Both the position numbers and the translations under genes were made by a program. The notes under the pieces were generated by a model. That model was given only the letters and a program-made list of their open reading frames with translations, did not search any database and had not been told where the DNA came from. Below are positions 24,321 to 33,629 of a DNA stretch of 64,000 nt, piece by piece. This DNA is from Chryseobacterium lathyri (GTDB lineage Bacteria > Bacteroidota > Bacteroidia > Flavobacteriales > Weeksellaceae): assembly GCF_003290185.1 (NCBI RefSeq), contig NZ_QNFY01000008.1, forward strand, positions 62,001-126,000, given 5' to 3'. Numbering within the stretch: the first letter of the stretch is position 1; each line of letters begins with the position of its first letter.

Positions 24321-26228
24321 ATGAGAAATTACTTAATTGAAGATTTGCCACATTATTTTGAAGAGTATAAAAAGTCTATCAAAAATCCTAAAAAATTCTG
24401 GGATAAGATTGCAGACCAAAATTTCGTGTGGTATCAGAGATGGAGCAAGGTGGTTAAGTATGATATGAATGAAGCCAAAATCACATGGTTTAAGAATGCC
24501 AAATTAAATATCACTAAAAACTGCATAGACAGGCATCTTGCCGTAAGAGGTGAAAAAACAGCCATTATCTGGGAACCCAACGATCCTAAAGAAGAAGCAC
24601 AGCATATTTCCTATAATGAACTGTATCAACGGGTTAATAAAACCGCCAATGTTCTGCGCGAAATGGGAATTGAAAAAGGCGACAGAGTCTGCATTTACCT
24701 TCCCATGATCCCCGAACTGGCCGTTACCATGCTTGCCTGTGCCAAACTGGGAGCGGTACATTCTGTTATTTTTGCAGGATTTTCTGCTTCCGCGGTGGCT
24801 TCAAGGGTGAATGACTGTAATGCCAAAATGATTATTACTTCTGATGGCAGTTACAGGGGAAACAAAGTTCTTGATCTGAAAAGCATTGTAGACGAAGCAT
24901 TGGAAAAAACACCAAGTGTAGAATCCGTTCTGGTTGTGAAAAGAACACACAACGAAATTAAAATGAAAGAAGGCAGAGACCACTGGATGGCGGATCTGTA
25001 TGAAAAAGCCTCCGCAGATTTCGTGACCGTTATCATGGATGCCGAAGATCCCCTTTTCATCCTGTATACCTCAGGTTCTACCGGAAAACCGAAAGGAATG
25101 CTTCACACTTCTGCAGGATACATGGTATACACCGCCTACACTTTTAAAAATGTTTTTAATTATAAAGAGAATGATATCTATTGGTGTACAGCAGATATCG
25201 GATGGATCACAGGACATTCCTACATTTTATACGGTCCTCTGCTTAACGGTGCAACCACTGTGATTTTCGAAGGGGTACCTACTTATCCTGAACCGGACCG
25301 TTTCTGGGAAGTGATTGAAAAACATAAAATCACCCAGTTCTATACCGCTCCTACCGCCATCCGTTCATTGGCCAAAGAAAGCACGGAATGGGTAGATAAA
25401 CATGACCTGAGCTCATTGAAGGTGATCGGTTCCGTAGGTGAGCCTATCAATGATGAAGCCTGGCATTGGTTCAATGATCATGTCGGAAATAAAAAATGTC
25501 CTATTGTAGATACATGGTGGCAAACGGAAACAGGAGGAATCATGATCTCCCCACTTCCTTTCGTTACCCCAACCAAACCCACTTATGCCACACTTCCTTT
25601 ACCAGGAATCCAACCGGTATTGATGGATGATAAGCGTAACGAAATTACAGGAAACCAGGTAACAGGAAACCTATGCATCCGCTTTCCATGGCCGGGAATT
25701 GCAAGAACGATCTGGGGGGACCATCAGCGGTATAAGGAAACTTATTTCAGTGCTTTTCCGGGAAAATACTTCACAGGCGACGGTGCACTGAGGGATGAAG
25801 TAGGATATTACAGAATTACAGGCCGTGTAGACGACGTGATTATTGTTTCCGGACACAACTTAGGAACAGCACCTATCGAAGACAGCATCAATGAACATCC
25901 AGCTGTTGCAGAATCTGCTATTGTTGGTTATCCTCATGACATTAAAGGAAATGCTTTATATGGGTTTGTGATCTTAAAAGAAACCGGAGAAGGCCGTGAC
26001 AAGGAAAATCTCAAAAAGGAAATTAATCAGCTGATATCAGACCAGATAGGCCCTATTGCCAAACTTGATAAGATACAGTTTGTTTCAGGGCTTCCGAAAA
26101 CACGTTCCGGAAAAATTATGCGTAGAATCCTGAGAAAAATTGCAGAAGGAGATTTCAGTAATTTCGGAGATATTTCTACACTGCTAAATCCTGAAATTGT
26201 GGAGGAAATTAAAAATGAAAGGATATAA
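24321..26228 (+). CDS. acs: Acetyl-CoA synthetase
   Basis: Converts acetate, ATP and CoA to acetyl-CoA. 635 residues. P-loop LYTSGSTGKPKGMLHTSAGY near 250, DTWWQTETGG near 400, hinge Asp in GRVDDVIIVSGHNLG near 510, and acetylatable Lys in LPKTRSGKIMRRIL near 600. Tandem with prpE and ending at a strong intrinsic terminator, so it closes the carboxylate module. Distinguished from the preceding enzyme by the acs-type tryptophan-containing acetate pocket region; close in length to the E. coli protein (652). Confidence 0.95.
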   Translation: MRNYLIEDLPHYFEEYKKSIKNPKKFWDKIADQNFVWYQRWSKVVKYDMNEAKITWFKNAKLNITKNCIDRHLAVRGEKTAIIWEPNDPKEEAQHISYNELYQRVNKTANVLREMGIEKGDRVCIYLPMIPELAVTMLACAKLGAVHSVIFAGFSASAVASRVNDCNAKMIITSDGSYRGNKVLDLKSIVDEALEKTPSVESVLVVKRTHNEIKMKEGRDHWMADLYEKASADFVTVIMDAEDPLFILYTSGSTGKPKGMLHTSAGYMVYTAYTFKNVFNYKENDIYWCTADIGWITGHSYILYGPLLNGATTVIFEGVPTYPEPDRFWEVIEKHKITQFYTAPTAIRSLAKESTEWVDKHDLSSLKVIGSVGEPINDEAWHWFNDHVGNKKCPIVDTWWQTETGGIMISPLPFVTPTKPTYATLPLPGIQPVLMDDKRNEITGNQVTGNLCIRFPWPGIARTIWGDHQRYKETYFSAFPGKYFTGDGALRDEVGYYRITGRVDDVIIVSGHNLGTAPIEDSINEHPAVAESAIVGYPHDIKGNALYGFVILKETGEGRDKENLKKEINQLISDQIGPIAKLDKIQFVSGLPKTRSGKIMRRILRKIAEGDFSNFGDISTLLNPEIVEEIKNERI

Positions 26229-26247
26229 GATTAATGATATTCAATGG

Positions 26248-26269
26248 ACGGGCTTCGGCCCGTTTTTTT
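26248..26269 (+). terminator. Terminator of the carboxylate module
   Basis: ACGGGC, loop TTCG, GCCCGT followed by seven U residues, 20 bases after the acs stop. A very stable UUCG-capped hairpin. Confidence 0.9.
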
Positions 26270-26538
26270 ATTTTTTTATTTCCCGCAGATTTTTACAGAT
26301 GAAAAAAATCAATAGAACCTGTAAAACACCCATTCAGAAATAGGCTGAGCCGATTCTTTCGCCTCATCTTGCTCGCTTTCATAGCATCATTAAAATCAAA
26401 CAGGTGTTCAATAGACATTTTCAAACATTTTAACATTACATTATAGATAAAACAATAAATTATAAATTTTAATGAATTAATAACAACAATATTGAAAAAT
26501 ATTTATTATCTTTAGGTACAATTTAAAAACTATTGCTT
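26270..26538. other. Intergenic region with a fragment of a CAGAT-type repeat
   Basis: Between the acs terminator and the small gene at 26539. It begins with CCCGCAGATTTTTACAGATG (26282-26301), a degenerate relative of the GCAGATTNN repeat at 60266. The rest is AT-rich, with a possible -7 box TATCTTTA at 26507-26514. I see no gene here. Confidence 0.5.
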
Positions 26539-26904
26539 ATGTCAAATATATTAGCTGGATTATTTGCACATCACAGCGATTACAAAAAGCTTGAAGCCGA
26601 TCTGGAAAATTCAGGATTTGAAAGTTCAGATTACATAGTATATCTTCATAGCGGCTCTGATACCTCTCAGTATCTTGCGAGTGTTGCGGTAAAAGATAAT
26701 AACCAAACTGATGGCGCGAGAAATATTTTCAACCAAAATTCAGTACTGAAGACCTATTTATTCGAGAATATGGGTATTGGAGAGGCACATTACGATCAAA
26801 TTAAACGATTTATTGATGCCAGAAACAGAGCCGACATCCATAACAGCCCTGATGTGAAAATAAAGGCATCAAGCAGCGGCATGGATTCAGAAGTTAAATT
26901 CTGA
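26539..26904 (+). CDS. Small soluble protein of unknown function
   Basis: 121 residues from the ATG at 26539 (MSNILAGLFAHHSDYKKLEADLENSGF); a TTG two codons upstream is in frame. The first 75 residues have the alternating strand-helix pattern seen in general-stress 17M/ferredoxin-like small domains, in which an AEALENAGF-like helix follows a short strand; I could not confirm that family. The C-terminal 30 residues are polar and probably disordered (KASSSGMDSEVKF). No signal peptide. It is a single-gene unit ending at a good terminator, with its own -7 box at 26507. Confidence 0.7.
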   Translation: MSNILAGLFAHHSDYKKLEADLENSGFESSDYIVYLHSGSDTSQYLASVAVKDNNQTDGARNIFNQNSVLKTYLFENMGIGEAHYDQIKRFIDARNRADIHNSPDVKIKASSSGMDSEVKF

Positions 26905-26930
26905 CAGAAAACACAAAATCTAATAACCGG

Positions 26931-26959
26931 AAATCCGCAGAACGCTCTGCGGATTTTTT
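26931..26959 (+). terminator. Intrinsic terminator
   Basis: AATCCGCAGA (26932-26941), loop ACGC, TCTGCGGATT (26946-26955), then U residues. It ends the small gene at 26539-26904 and isolates the spoT unit. Confidence 0.92.
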
Positions 26960-27016
26960 ATGGTGGAAAAGTTTAAAAAATTTCGTATTTTCGTTTAATT
27001 ATAGGCATTAGCACAA

Positions 27017-29227
27017 ATGAGTTACGATTTAGAACAGGAAAACAAAGAGATCCTTGCCCGGTATAAGGATTTGATTTCGAATACATACAGGACTCTGGAC
27101 GAGGAAAATAACAAGCTCATCCGGAAGGCATTTGATATTGCATTGGATGCCCATAAAGATCAAAGGAGAAAATCCGGCGAACCCTACATCTACCACCCTA
27201 TTGCTGTTGCTAAAATTGTAGCAACAGAGATTGGTCTTGGAGCCACATCTATCGCCTGCGCCCTGCTGCATGACGTTATAGAAGATTCCGATTATACCTA
27301 TGAAGATCTTAAAAAGATTTTTGGAGAAAAGATCGCCAATATTGTGAACGGGCTCACAAAGATCTCCATTATGAATCACCAGAACATTTCCGTACAGTCT
27401 GAAAATTACAGAAAACTGTTATTGACACTGTCTGAAGATTTCAGAGTTATTCTCATCAAGATTGCTGACCGTCTTCACAATATGCGGACACTGGAAAGCA
27501 TGGCTCCGGACAAGCAGAAAAAGATTGCTTCGGAAACAGTTTATATCTATGCACCTATGGCACACCGTCTGGGGCTGTATAATATCAAATCGGAGCTGGA
27601 AGATCTTTCCCTGAAATACAACAATCCTGAAGTTTATAATGAGATCACAGAAAAACTGGAACTGGCGAAAGAAAGCCGTGAAAGATATATTGAGGAATTC
27701 AAGAAAGAAGCTTCGGAAAGATTAAAAGAAGAAGGTTTAAATTTCACCATCAAAGGCCGTGCGAAAGCTATTTCCTCTATTTACAGAAAAATGCTGAAGC
27801 AGGGAGTTTCTTTTGAAGAGGTATTCGATAACTATGCGATCAGGATTATTTATAAATCGGATGCAAAGAACGAAAAGTTCCTGGCCTGGAAGATCTACTC
27901 TATCGTAACGGATGTTTACCACAGCAATCCTTCAAGAATGAGGGACTGGATCACACAGCCACGTTCTACAGGGTACGAAAGTCTCCATTTGACTGTACTG
28001 GGACCGGACAAAAAATGGATTGAGGTACAGATCCGTTCCGAAAGAATGGACGAAATCGCAGAAAAAGGAGTGGCAGCCCACTACAAATACAAAGAAGGCT
28101 ACAAACAGAGTTCTGATGACCGGAATTTTGAAAGATGGGTTACCGAAATCCGTGATATTCTTGAACAGCAGCAAAATCTTTCCACGTCCGAACTTTTAGA
28201 TAATATTAAACTCAATTTATATTCTAAGGAAGTATTTGTTTTTACTCCAAAAGGGGAAATCAAGATCCTTCCAACAAATGCTACCGCTCTGGATTTTGCT
28301 TTTGCCGTTCACTCCGACCTTGGAATGAAATGTCTTGGAGCAAAAATCAACGGGAAACTGGTTCCTATTTCTTATGTTCTTCAGAATGGTGACCAGATAG
28401 ATATTTTATCTTCACAAAATCAGAAGCCTAAATCGGACTGGCTGGAATTTGTAGTGACATCCAAAGCCAAGTCCAAGATCAAAAGCTACCTGAATTCCCA
28501 GAAGAACCAGCTGGTGGAAGATGGAAAAGAAATTCTTCAAAGGAAACTTCGCCATGCAAAGATCAATTTTAATGATGAAGAAGTGAATAAGCTTCAGAAG
28601 TTTTTCAATCTGAAGTCTTCTCAGGAACTGTTCCTTAAATTTCAAAGCAATGAACTGGATGTCAGCAGTCTGAGAAAATATATCGAAAGTAAAAATGTAT
28701 TTAATAATTTACTTTCAAGGTTCAGAAAATCCCCGACGAAAAACGTACATTTTGAGGAACCGAAAGAACAGAACCTTGATATGATTGTTTTCGGGAAAGA
28801 TGAGGAGAAACTAAACTACAGCTATGCCAAATGCTGTACGGTAATTCCCGGTGATAAAATTTTTGGGTTTATTACCATTTCAGATGGTATCAAGGTCCAC
28901 AGTGACAATTGTCCCAACGCAATCAATCTGAGAGCACAGTACGATTACCGTGTCATCCCGGCCAAATGGGTGAATGCGGAAAGCTTTAAGAACAGAGTTA
29001 AGATCGAAATCGAAGGTCTCGACAGAATGGGAATGATTAATGATATTACAACCGTGATCAGTGGAAGTATGGGAATGGATATGAAAAGTATGTCCATAGA
29101 ATCGAACAACGGTGTTTTTATGGGCAATATCAATCTTGAAGTTAAAAACAAAGGCCAACTGGAAGAAACATTTAAAAAACTCAAAAGCATTGATGGAGTT
29201 TCAAGAGTGAGACGATTACAATCATAG
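27017..29227 (+). CDS. spoT: Bifunctional (p)ppGpp synthetase/hydrolase
   Basis: 736 residues with the full Rel/Spo architecture. HD hydrolase domain (HPIAVAKI, then LLHDVIEDSDYTYEDL, residues about 60-105); synthetase domain with RAKAISSIYRKM near 247, STGYESLHLTVLG near 317 and the catalytic Glu in WIEVQIRSERMDEIAEKG near 340; TGS domain (VFTPKGEIKILP near 412); zinc-finger region with KCCTVIPGD near 615; C-terminal ACT domain. Both catalytic sites look intact, so it probably sets the stringent response in both directions. Only two bases separate its stop codon from nhaA. Confidence 0.95.
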   Translation: MSYDLEQENKEILARYKDLISNTYRTLDEENNKLIRKAFDIALDAHKDQRRKSGEPYIYHPIAVAKIVATEIGLGATSIACALLHDVIEDSDYTYEDLKKIFGEKIANIVNGLTKISIMNHQNISVQSENYRKLLLTLSEDFRVILIKIADRLHNMRTLESMAPDKQKKIASETVYIYAPMAHRLGLYNIKSELEDLSLKYNNPEVYNEITEKLELAKESRERYIEEFKKEASERLKEEGLNFTIKGRAKAISSIYRKMLKQGVSFEEVFDNYAIRIIYKSDAKNEKFLAWKIYSIVTDVYHSNPSRMRDWITQPRSTGYESLHLTVLGPDKKWIEVQIRSERMDEIAEKGVAAHYKYKEGYKQSSDDRNFERWVTEIRDILEQQQNLSTSELLDNIKLNLYSKEVFVFTPKGEIKILPTNATALDFAFAVHSDLGMKCLGAKINGKLVPISYVLQNGDQIDILSSQNQKPKSDWLEFVVTSKAKSKIKSYLNSQKNQLVEDGKEILQRKLRHAKINFNDEEVNKLQKFFNLKSSQELFLKFQSNELDVSSLRKYIESKNVFNNLLSRFRKSPTKNVHFEEPKEQNLDMIVFGKDEEKLNYSYAKCCTVIPGDKIFGFITISDGIKVHSDNCPNAINLRAQYDYRVIPAKWVNAESFKNRVKIEIEGLDRMGMINDITTVISGSMGMDMKSMSIESNNGVFMGNINLEVKNKGQLEETFKKLKSIDGVSRVRRLQS

Positions 29228-29229
29228 AC

Positions 29230-30408
29230 ATGAATTTATCTTTATATTTTAAAAAATTTTTCAGCAGCAATCAGTCATCGGGAATTATACTTATTTTCTG
29301 TGTGCTTGTCTCATTATTAATTGCCAATTCGTCCGCAGGAGAAGGTTTCCAGAATTTTCTGGACAAAGAAGTGGGAACTCAGCTTTTTCATCTTACCTAT
29401 CCTGTGAGCATATGGATTAATGACGGGCTGATGGCCGTTTTCTTTTTACTTGTAGGCCTCGAGATTAAACGGGAAATGGTGGAAGGTGAACTGTCTTCTT
29501 TCAAAAATGCCTCCCTTCCTATATTTGCAGCCGTAGGAGGAATGCTGGTTCCTGCAGCAATCTATACCTTCTTCAATTCCGGAACAGAATATAGCAGCGG
29601 CTGGGGAATTCCTATGGCTACGGATATTGCTTTTTCACTGGCTATCATCTCAATGCTGGGAAAAAAGATTCCCAACTCTATTAAAATATTTCTTGCAGCA
29701 CTGGCAATTGTAGATGATCTCGGCGCCATCCTGGTGATCGCTATTTTTTATACTGAACAAATTCACTGGGCCTATCTCCTACTTTCGTTTGGAACGGCAG
29801 CACTGCTGTTTCTCTTAAATTTCCTGAAAGTTACCCGTCTTATTTTTTATATTATTCCAGGGTTATTTTTGTGGTATTTCCTGCATCATTCCGGGATTCA
29901 TGCAACAATAGCCGGAGTTCTGCTGGCATTTTCCATTCCTACGAATGTATCTGATGTAGAAACCTCTCCTCTTGAAAAACTGGAGCACAAGCTTCATTTT
30001 CCCGTAAGTTTTCTGATCATGCCGATATTTGCTTTAACGAATACCAATATTGCTTTCACCAGTGAAATGGTAGCGGGTGTGACAAGTACATTGGGTCTGG
30101 GAATTATCTGTGGACTGATATTGGGAAAACTGATCGGGATCAACGTGTTTTCTTTTATCGCCATTAAATTAAAGCTCAGCACACTGCCTCAAAACAGCAC
30201 ATGGCTACAAATGGTCGGTGTTGGATTACTGGCGGGAATAGGCTTCACCATGTCGATTTTCATTGCACTTCTTTCCTTTAAAGATAGTATTCCAATTCAG
30301 GATGAAGCTAAATTTGCCATCCTGATCGCTTCTTTCTTAGCAGCAGTTTTAGGGTTTGTCATATTAAGTATGAGTTCTAAAAAAGATATGAACGCCGTGG
30401 AAAATTAA
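29230..30408 (+). CDS. nhaA: Na+/H+ antiporter
   Basis: Electrogenic exchange of internal Na+ for two H+, used for pH and salt homeostasis. The 392-residue membrane protein carries the NhaA ion-binding pair as LAIVDDLGAILVIAIF near residue 160, plus GMLVPAAIY near 97 and LLAGIGFTMSIFIALL near 337. About 11-12 membrane segments. It starts two bases after the spoT stop, so it is translated from the same message. Its end overlaps the convergent YihY gene by four bases. Confidence 0.95.
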   Translation: MNLSLYFKKFFSSNQSSGIILIFCVLVSLLIANSSAGEGFQNFLDKEVGTQLFHLTYPVSIWINDGLMAVFFLLVGLEIKREMVEGELSSFKNASLPIFAAVGGMLVPAAIYTFFNSGTEYSSGWGIPMATDIAFSLAIISMLGKKIPNSIKIFLAALAIVDDLGAILVIAIFYTEQIHWAYLLLSFGTAALLFLLNFLKVTRLIFYIIPGLFLWYFLHHSGIHATIAGVLLAFSIPTNVSDVETSPLEKLEHKLHFPVSFLIMPIFALTNTNIAFTSEMVAGVTSTLGLGIICGLILGKLIGINVFSFIAIKLKLSTLPQNSTWLQMVGVGLLAGIGFTMSIFIALLSFKDSIPIQDEAKFAILIASFLAAVLGFVILSMSSKKDMNAVEN

Positions 30409-31415
30409 TCTTTTCCCTCTTCCAGCTTTCTTTTGTGCTCTTCATCGCTTTCCAGATTAGGCTCTGTCACCTGTGCATGATAGTGAGCTGCTTCTCTTTT
30501 GATCTCATCAGACAACAGCTTTTCGATTCGGAGTTTTCTGAGGGCCATATTAAGCTCGTTTCCGAACAGCAGAAGATACACATTCACATTCACCCAAACC
30601 ATCAGCAGGATCATACTTCCGATAGATCCGTAAAGGACGTTATATCTGGCAATATCTTTCACATAGATCGCGAAGATAAAAGTAGTAAGAACAAACAGGA
30701 CCGTCGTTAAAATAGCTCCCGGTACAGCCTGTCTGAACCTGGCAATTTTCACCGTTCCCAACCAATAAAAAAGCGTTAAAAGGATGAAGTAAAACAGCGG
30801 AAAAGATACAAACCCAATGATCTTAGAAAGGTTTTTGACCAACCATGAAATATCGTAAGCCGGAGTGAAAGGTTTTATGACAACTTCCGCATAATACACT
30901 CCAAAAAGTGCAAAAAATACAATGGTAATAAAGCCAATCGTTATAAAAAATGAAAGAATAAATTCTTTAACGTCACTAAGCTTTTCATCTGAATTTTCAT
31001 TAAACCCATTGATAAGAGAAAAAGTCCCATTCGTAGCAAAAATCAAAGCCAGCACAATAGTGAGATTACTGATTCCTTTCATATTAGGAATAATATTAGT
31101 CTCAATATACCCACGTATATCCCCTTGCATACTAGAAGGAAAAACGTTGTGCATCAGAACTTCAAAAATATAAAACTGCAGCTTGTCATAATGCGGCATG
31201 TACGGCAAAACGGAAAGCAGGAAGAGCAGAAAAGGAAATAAACTGATGGTGAAACTCCAGGAAATAGCTGCCGCCTTTCTTCCGATATTGCCTTTGAAAA
31301 TTCCGGAAATATAGATCTGGAACATCTGCCAGAGCGATATGCCCAAAACAGGAATATGTATACCGTCAAAAAACTCTTGAATCTTCAAGATAAATCTAGG
31401 AACTTTTATACTCAT
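30405..31415 (-). CDS. YihY/BrkB family inner-membrane protein
   Basis: 336 residues with six predicted membrane segments. The family segment RKAAAISWSFTISLFPFLLF lies near residue 43; GSIGSMILLMVWVNVNVYLLLFGNELN lies near 265 (written here only as an approximate position). The C-terminal 35 residues are charged and cytoplasmic. Often annotated as ribonuclease BN, which is an old misassignment; the true function is unknown, possibly envelope lipid handling. Convergent with nhaA, 4-base overlap. A TATATTTG -7 box is at 31507-31500 on the minus strand. Confidence 0.88.
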   Translation of the reverse strand: MSIKVPRFILKIQEFFDGIHIPVLGISLWQMFQIYISGIFKGNIGRKAAAISWSFTISLFPFLLFLLSVLPYMPHYDKLQFYIFEVLMHNVFPSSMQGDIRGYIETNIIPNMKGISNLTIVLALIFATNGTFSLINGFNENSDEKLSDVKEFILSFFITIGFITIVFFALFGVYYAEVVIKPFTPAYDISWLVKNLSKIIGFVSFPLFYFILLTLFYWLGTVKIARFRQAVPGAILTTVLFVLTTFIFAIYVKDIARYNVLYGSIGSMILLMVWVNVNVYLLLFGNELNMALRKLRIEKLLSDEIKREAAHYHAQVTEPNLESDEEHKRKLEEGKD

Positions 31416-31759
31416 CTATTTGGTGTATTTTACTTAATAAAACCCTCCTGTTTATCTCTTGAGAAGGAGAAGATCTGCTGTTTTTAATAAGTCTTTATAC
31501 AAATATAAACATTTTCCTTTTTCTTATTTCAATACCACAGGAACGAATAAATAACAATTTTTTAATGGTTCAATGGATCCGTTTATGTAGATAAACAGAA
31601 ATGATGGGCAAGAAAAGAATTTAAAAATTAAATAGCCAAAACATTGAAAATACTGGAAATCATTGGTCTTTCTATTTTTAACATTTTCAGGCTGGCTTTA
31701 CTGGCTTCAGCTGTTTTCCGGCATAAAATGGTATCTTTGCCTTTTGAAATCCTCCATAC
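31416..31759. promoter_or_regulatory. Divergent promoter region of yihY-type gene and rlmH
   Basis: 344 bases without a gene. It holds a minus-strand TATATTTG box (plus coordinates 31500-31507) for the YihY gene and a plus-strand TATCTTTG box at 31732-31739 for rlmH, giving a leader of about 15-20 bases. Nothing else is recognisable in the middle. Confidence 0.6.
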
Positions 31760-32233
31760 ATGAGAATCAGCTTACTTTGTATCGGCAAAACGGATGATAA
31801 GGAGATTACCTCTTTAATCAGCTACTACCTTACCCGCCTTCCCAAGCACTGGAATTTTGAAATCACCGAAATTCCTGATGTAAAAAACGCAAAAAACCTC
31901 TCACCTGAACTTTTGAAGAAGGAAGAATCCAAGCTGTTCCTTAATTATATTGACAAAAATGACCTAGTTGTACTTCTAGATGAGAAAGGCAAGCAGTTCA
32001 CCAGCCGTGAATTCTCACAAAAAATTGATGCGTGGATGAATTCTTCAGTAAAGAAAGTTCATATCCTTATCGGGGGTGCATATGGTTTCTCAGAAGATGT
32101 CTACAGCCGGGCCAATGAAAAAATGTCTTTATCAAAAATGACTTTTACCCACCAGATGATCCGTTTATTTATCGTGGAACAACTCTACCGTGCCGACCAG
32201 ATCCTGCAGGGAAAGCCTTACCATAATGATTAA
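31760..32233 (+). CDS. rlmH: 23S rRNA (pseudouridine1915-N3)-methyltransferase
   Basis: Methylates pseudouridine 1915 in helix 69 of 23S rRNA. A 157-residue SPOUT-class protein with the knot motifs LLDEKGKQFTSREFSQKI near 75, IGGAYGFSEDVY near 103, and the C-terminal MTFTHQMIRLFIVEQLYRA leading to the conserved ending GKPYHND. Length is exactly typical. Convergent with trmL, another SPOUT methyltransferase. Confidence 0.97.
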   Translation: MRISLLCIGKTDDKEITSLISYYLTRLPKHWNFEITEIPDVKNAKNLSPELLKKEESKLFLNYIDKNDLVVLLDEKGKQFTSREFSQKIDAWMNSSVKKVHILIGGAYGFSEDVYSRANEKMSLSKMTFTHQMIRLFIVEQLYRADQILQGKPYHND

Positions 32234-32271
32234 ATCTTTGTAAATTTTTACTGTCAGTTAAAACTTTATTT

Positions 32272-32730
32272 TTACTTAACCTGTAAACCAATCTGTCTTT
32301 TTGCCTCACCTACTACAAAAGCAACGGAATTGGCAATATTGAAGCTTCTGATCAATTTTGACATAGGAATCGTCAAATGGTTTTCAAACTGATCCAGGAC
32401 TTCATTACTCAACCCCACACTTTCCTTGCCGAAAACCAGCCAGTCACCATCCTGGAAATCATTTTCCAGATAGGATTTTTCAGCATGTGAACTCATTAAA
32501 AAAACGCGGGACGGATCGGGAATATTCTTCACCCACTCTTCAACATTTGCATATTCAGTAACATCAAGATGTACCCAATAATCTAAACCGGACCTTTTCA
32601 GATTTTTATCATTGATTACAAATCCAAACGGATGAACCAGGTGCAGTTTACTTTCGGTCCCTACACATAGCCGTCCTATATTGCCTGTATTGTTGGGTAT
32701 TTCAGGTTCTACAAGAACAATGTTTAACAT
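32272..32730 (-). CDS. trmL: tRNA (cytidine/uridine-34-2'-O)-methyltransferase
   Basis: Methylates the ribose of the wobble nucleotide in certain leucine tRNAs. The 152-residue SPOUT protein shows the N-terminal IVLVEPEIPNNTGNIGRLC, the central LVFGKESVGLSNEVLD near 92, and the C-terminal IPMSKLIRSFNIANSVAFVV. All three knot motifs are intact. A 19-bp GC-rich hairpin repeat lies about 30 bases upstream of its start, so it may be expressed apart from the TatA-PAP2-TPR operon. Confidence 0.95.
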   Translation of the reverse strand: MLNIVLVEPEIPNNTGNIGRLCVGTESKLHLVHPFGFVINDKNLKRSGLDYWVHLDVTEYANVEEWVKNIPDPSRVFLMSSHAEKSYLENDFQDGDWLVFGKESVGLSNEVLDQFENHLTIPMSKLIRSFNIANSVAFVVGEAKRQIGLQVK

Positions 32731-32759
32731 CTATATTTCTTTATTTTATGGCTTATTTT

Positions 32760-32800
32760 ATTCTTACGGGCGCGGCATTTCATGCCGCGCCCGTAAGAAT
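32760..32800. repeat. Perfect 19-bp GC-rich inverted repeat
   Basis: ATTCTTACGGGCGCGGCAT (32760-32778), loop TTC, then its exact reverse complement (32782-32800). The GC-rich core contrasts sharply with the AT-rich flanks. It lies between the end of the TPR gene and the start of trmL. Perfect arms suggest recent arrival or strong selection. No U run on either side is long enough for a classical terminator, though it could still end transcription. Confidence 0.92.
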
Positions 32801-32816
32801 GAATTTACTATAAGAT

Positions 32817-33629
32817 TTATTTTTTCACACATTTAGCATAATAATCTGCCAAAATAGCTTTTTCATATCCTAAGCTTACTGCTTTATCCAGGTTTTCACA
32901 GGCCTCTTTTGGTTTTGCCGTATCAAATAGGATCAATGCTTTGGTTACATAGGAATGGGAAAATTTAGGATCTATGGAAATAGCTTTATTAGCATCTGTA
33001 AGAGCTTCTTTAGACTTTTTCATTTTGAAATAAACATCTGCCCTGCCATTATACAACAGTGATTCCGGTTTTTCAGAGATCAGCTGATTGTAATCTTTTA
33101 AGGCACCGTCCAAGTCACCATTATTTTTTTTCAGATTGGCCAGCCCCGTTTTCGCAAAAATATTATCCGGTGCAAAGCTCAGGATCTGTTTGAGATCACT
33201 CAGCGCAAGATCTTTTTTTCCCTGGCTGTCATAGATTTTGGAACGGGTAAGATAAAATTCCGGATTTTCAGCATCAATCTTAAGGCCGGTAGAGATATAT
33301 TCTAATGCCTTAGCCTTATTTCCTTTCTGGCTGTTCAGTGATGCAAGATTGGCATATACTGGAGCCGATAAGGGATTGGCTTTCATTGCAGATTCGTACG
33401 ATTTCAAAGCTAATGCTGTTTTTCCAAGCCTTCTTTGGGCTGTTCCCAGATTATTGTAGTATTCAGACTGATATTTTTGAATCTGCTCTTTTTCCGCAAG
33501 TTTGGTATATTGCTCTTCCGCACATTTATAGTCGGCTTTTTTAAAGCATTCTTCTGCTTTAATTTTGTCCTGTGCGTAAAGTATGAATGAGGAGCATATC
33601 AATGCTGTCAGTAATAAAGATTTTTTCAT
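32817..33629 (-). CDS. Secreted tetratricopeptide repeat protein
   Basis: 270 residues from the ATG at 33629 (MKKSLLLTALICSSF, a signal peptide ending near YAQ). The frame is open further upstream but there overlaps the PAP2 gene and lacks sense. Six to seven TPR units can be traced, for example AEEQYTKLAEKEQ, LKSYESAMKANPLSAPVYANLA, and LTDANKAISIDPKFSHSYVTKA (each about 34 residues). Probably a periplasmic scaffold. Its start codon overlaps the PAP2 stop codon (ATGA type), indicating coupled translation as third gene after tatA and PAP2. Confidence 0.85.
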   Translation of the reverse strand: MKKSLLLTALICSSFILYAQDKIKAEECFKKADYKCAEEQYTKLAEKEQIQKYQSEYYNNLGTAQRRLGKTALALKSYESAMKANPLSAPVYANLASLNSQKGNKAKALEYISTGLKIDAENPEFYLTRSKIYDSQGKKDLALSDLKQILSFAPDNIFAKTGLANLKKNNGDLDGALKDYNQLISEKPESLLYNGRADVYFKMKKSKEALTDANKAISIDPKFSHSYVTKALILFDTAKPKEACENLDKAVSLGYEKAILADYYAKCVKK

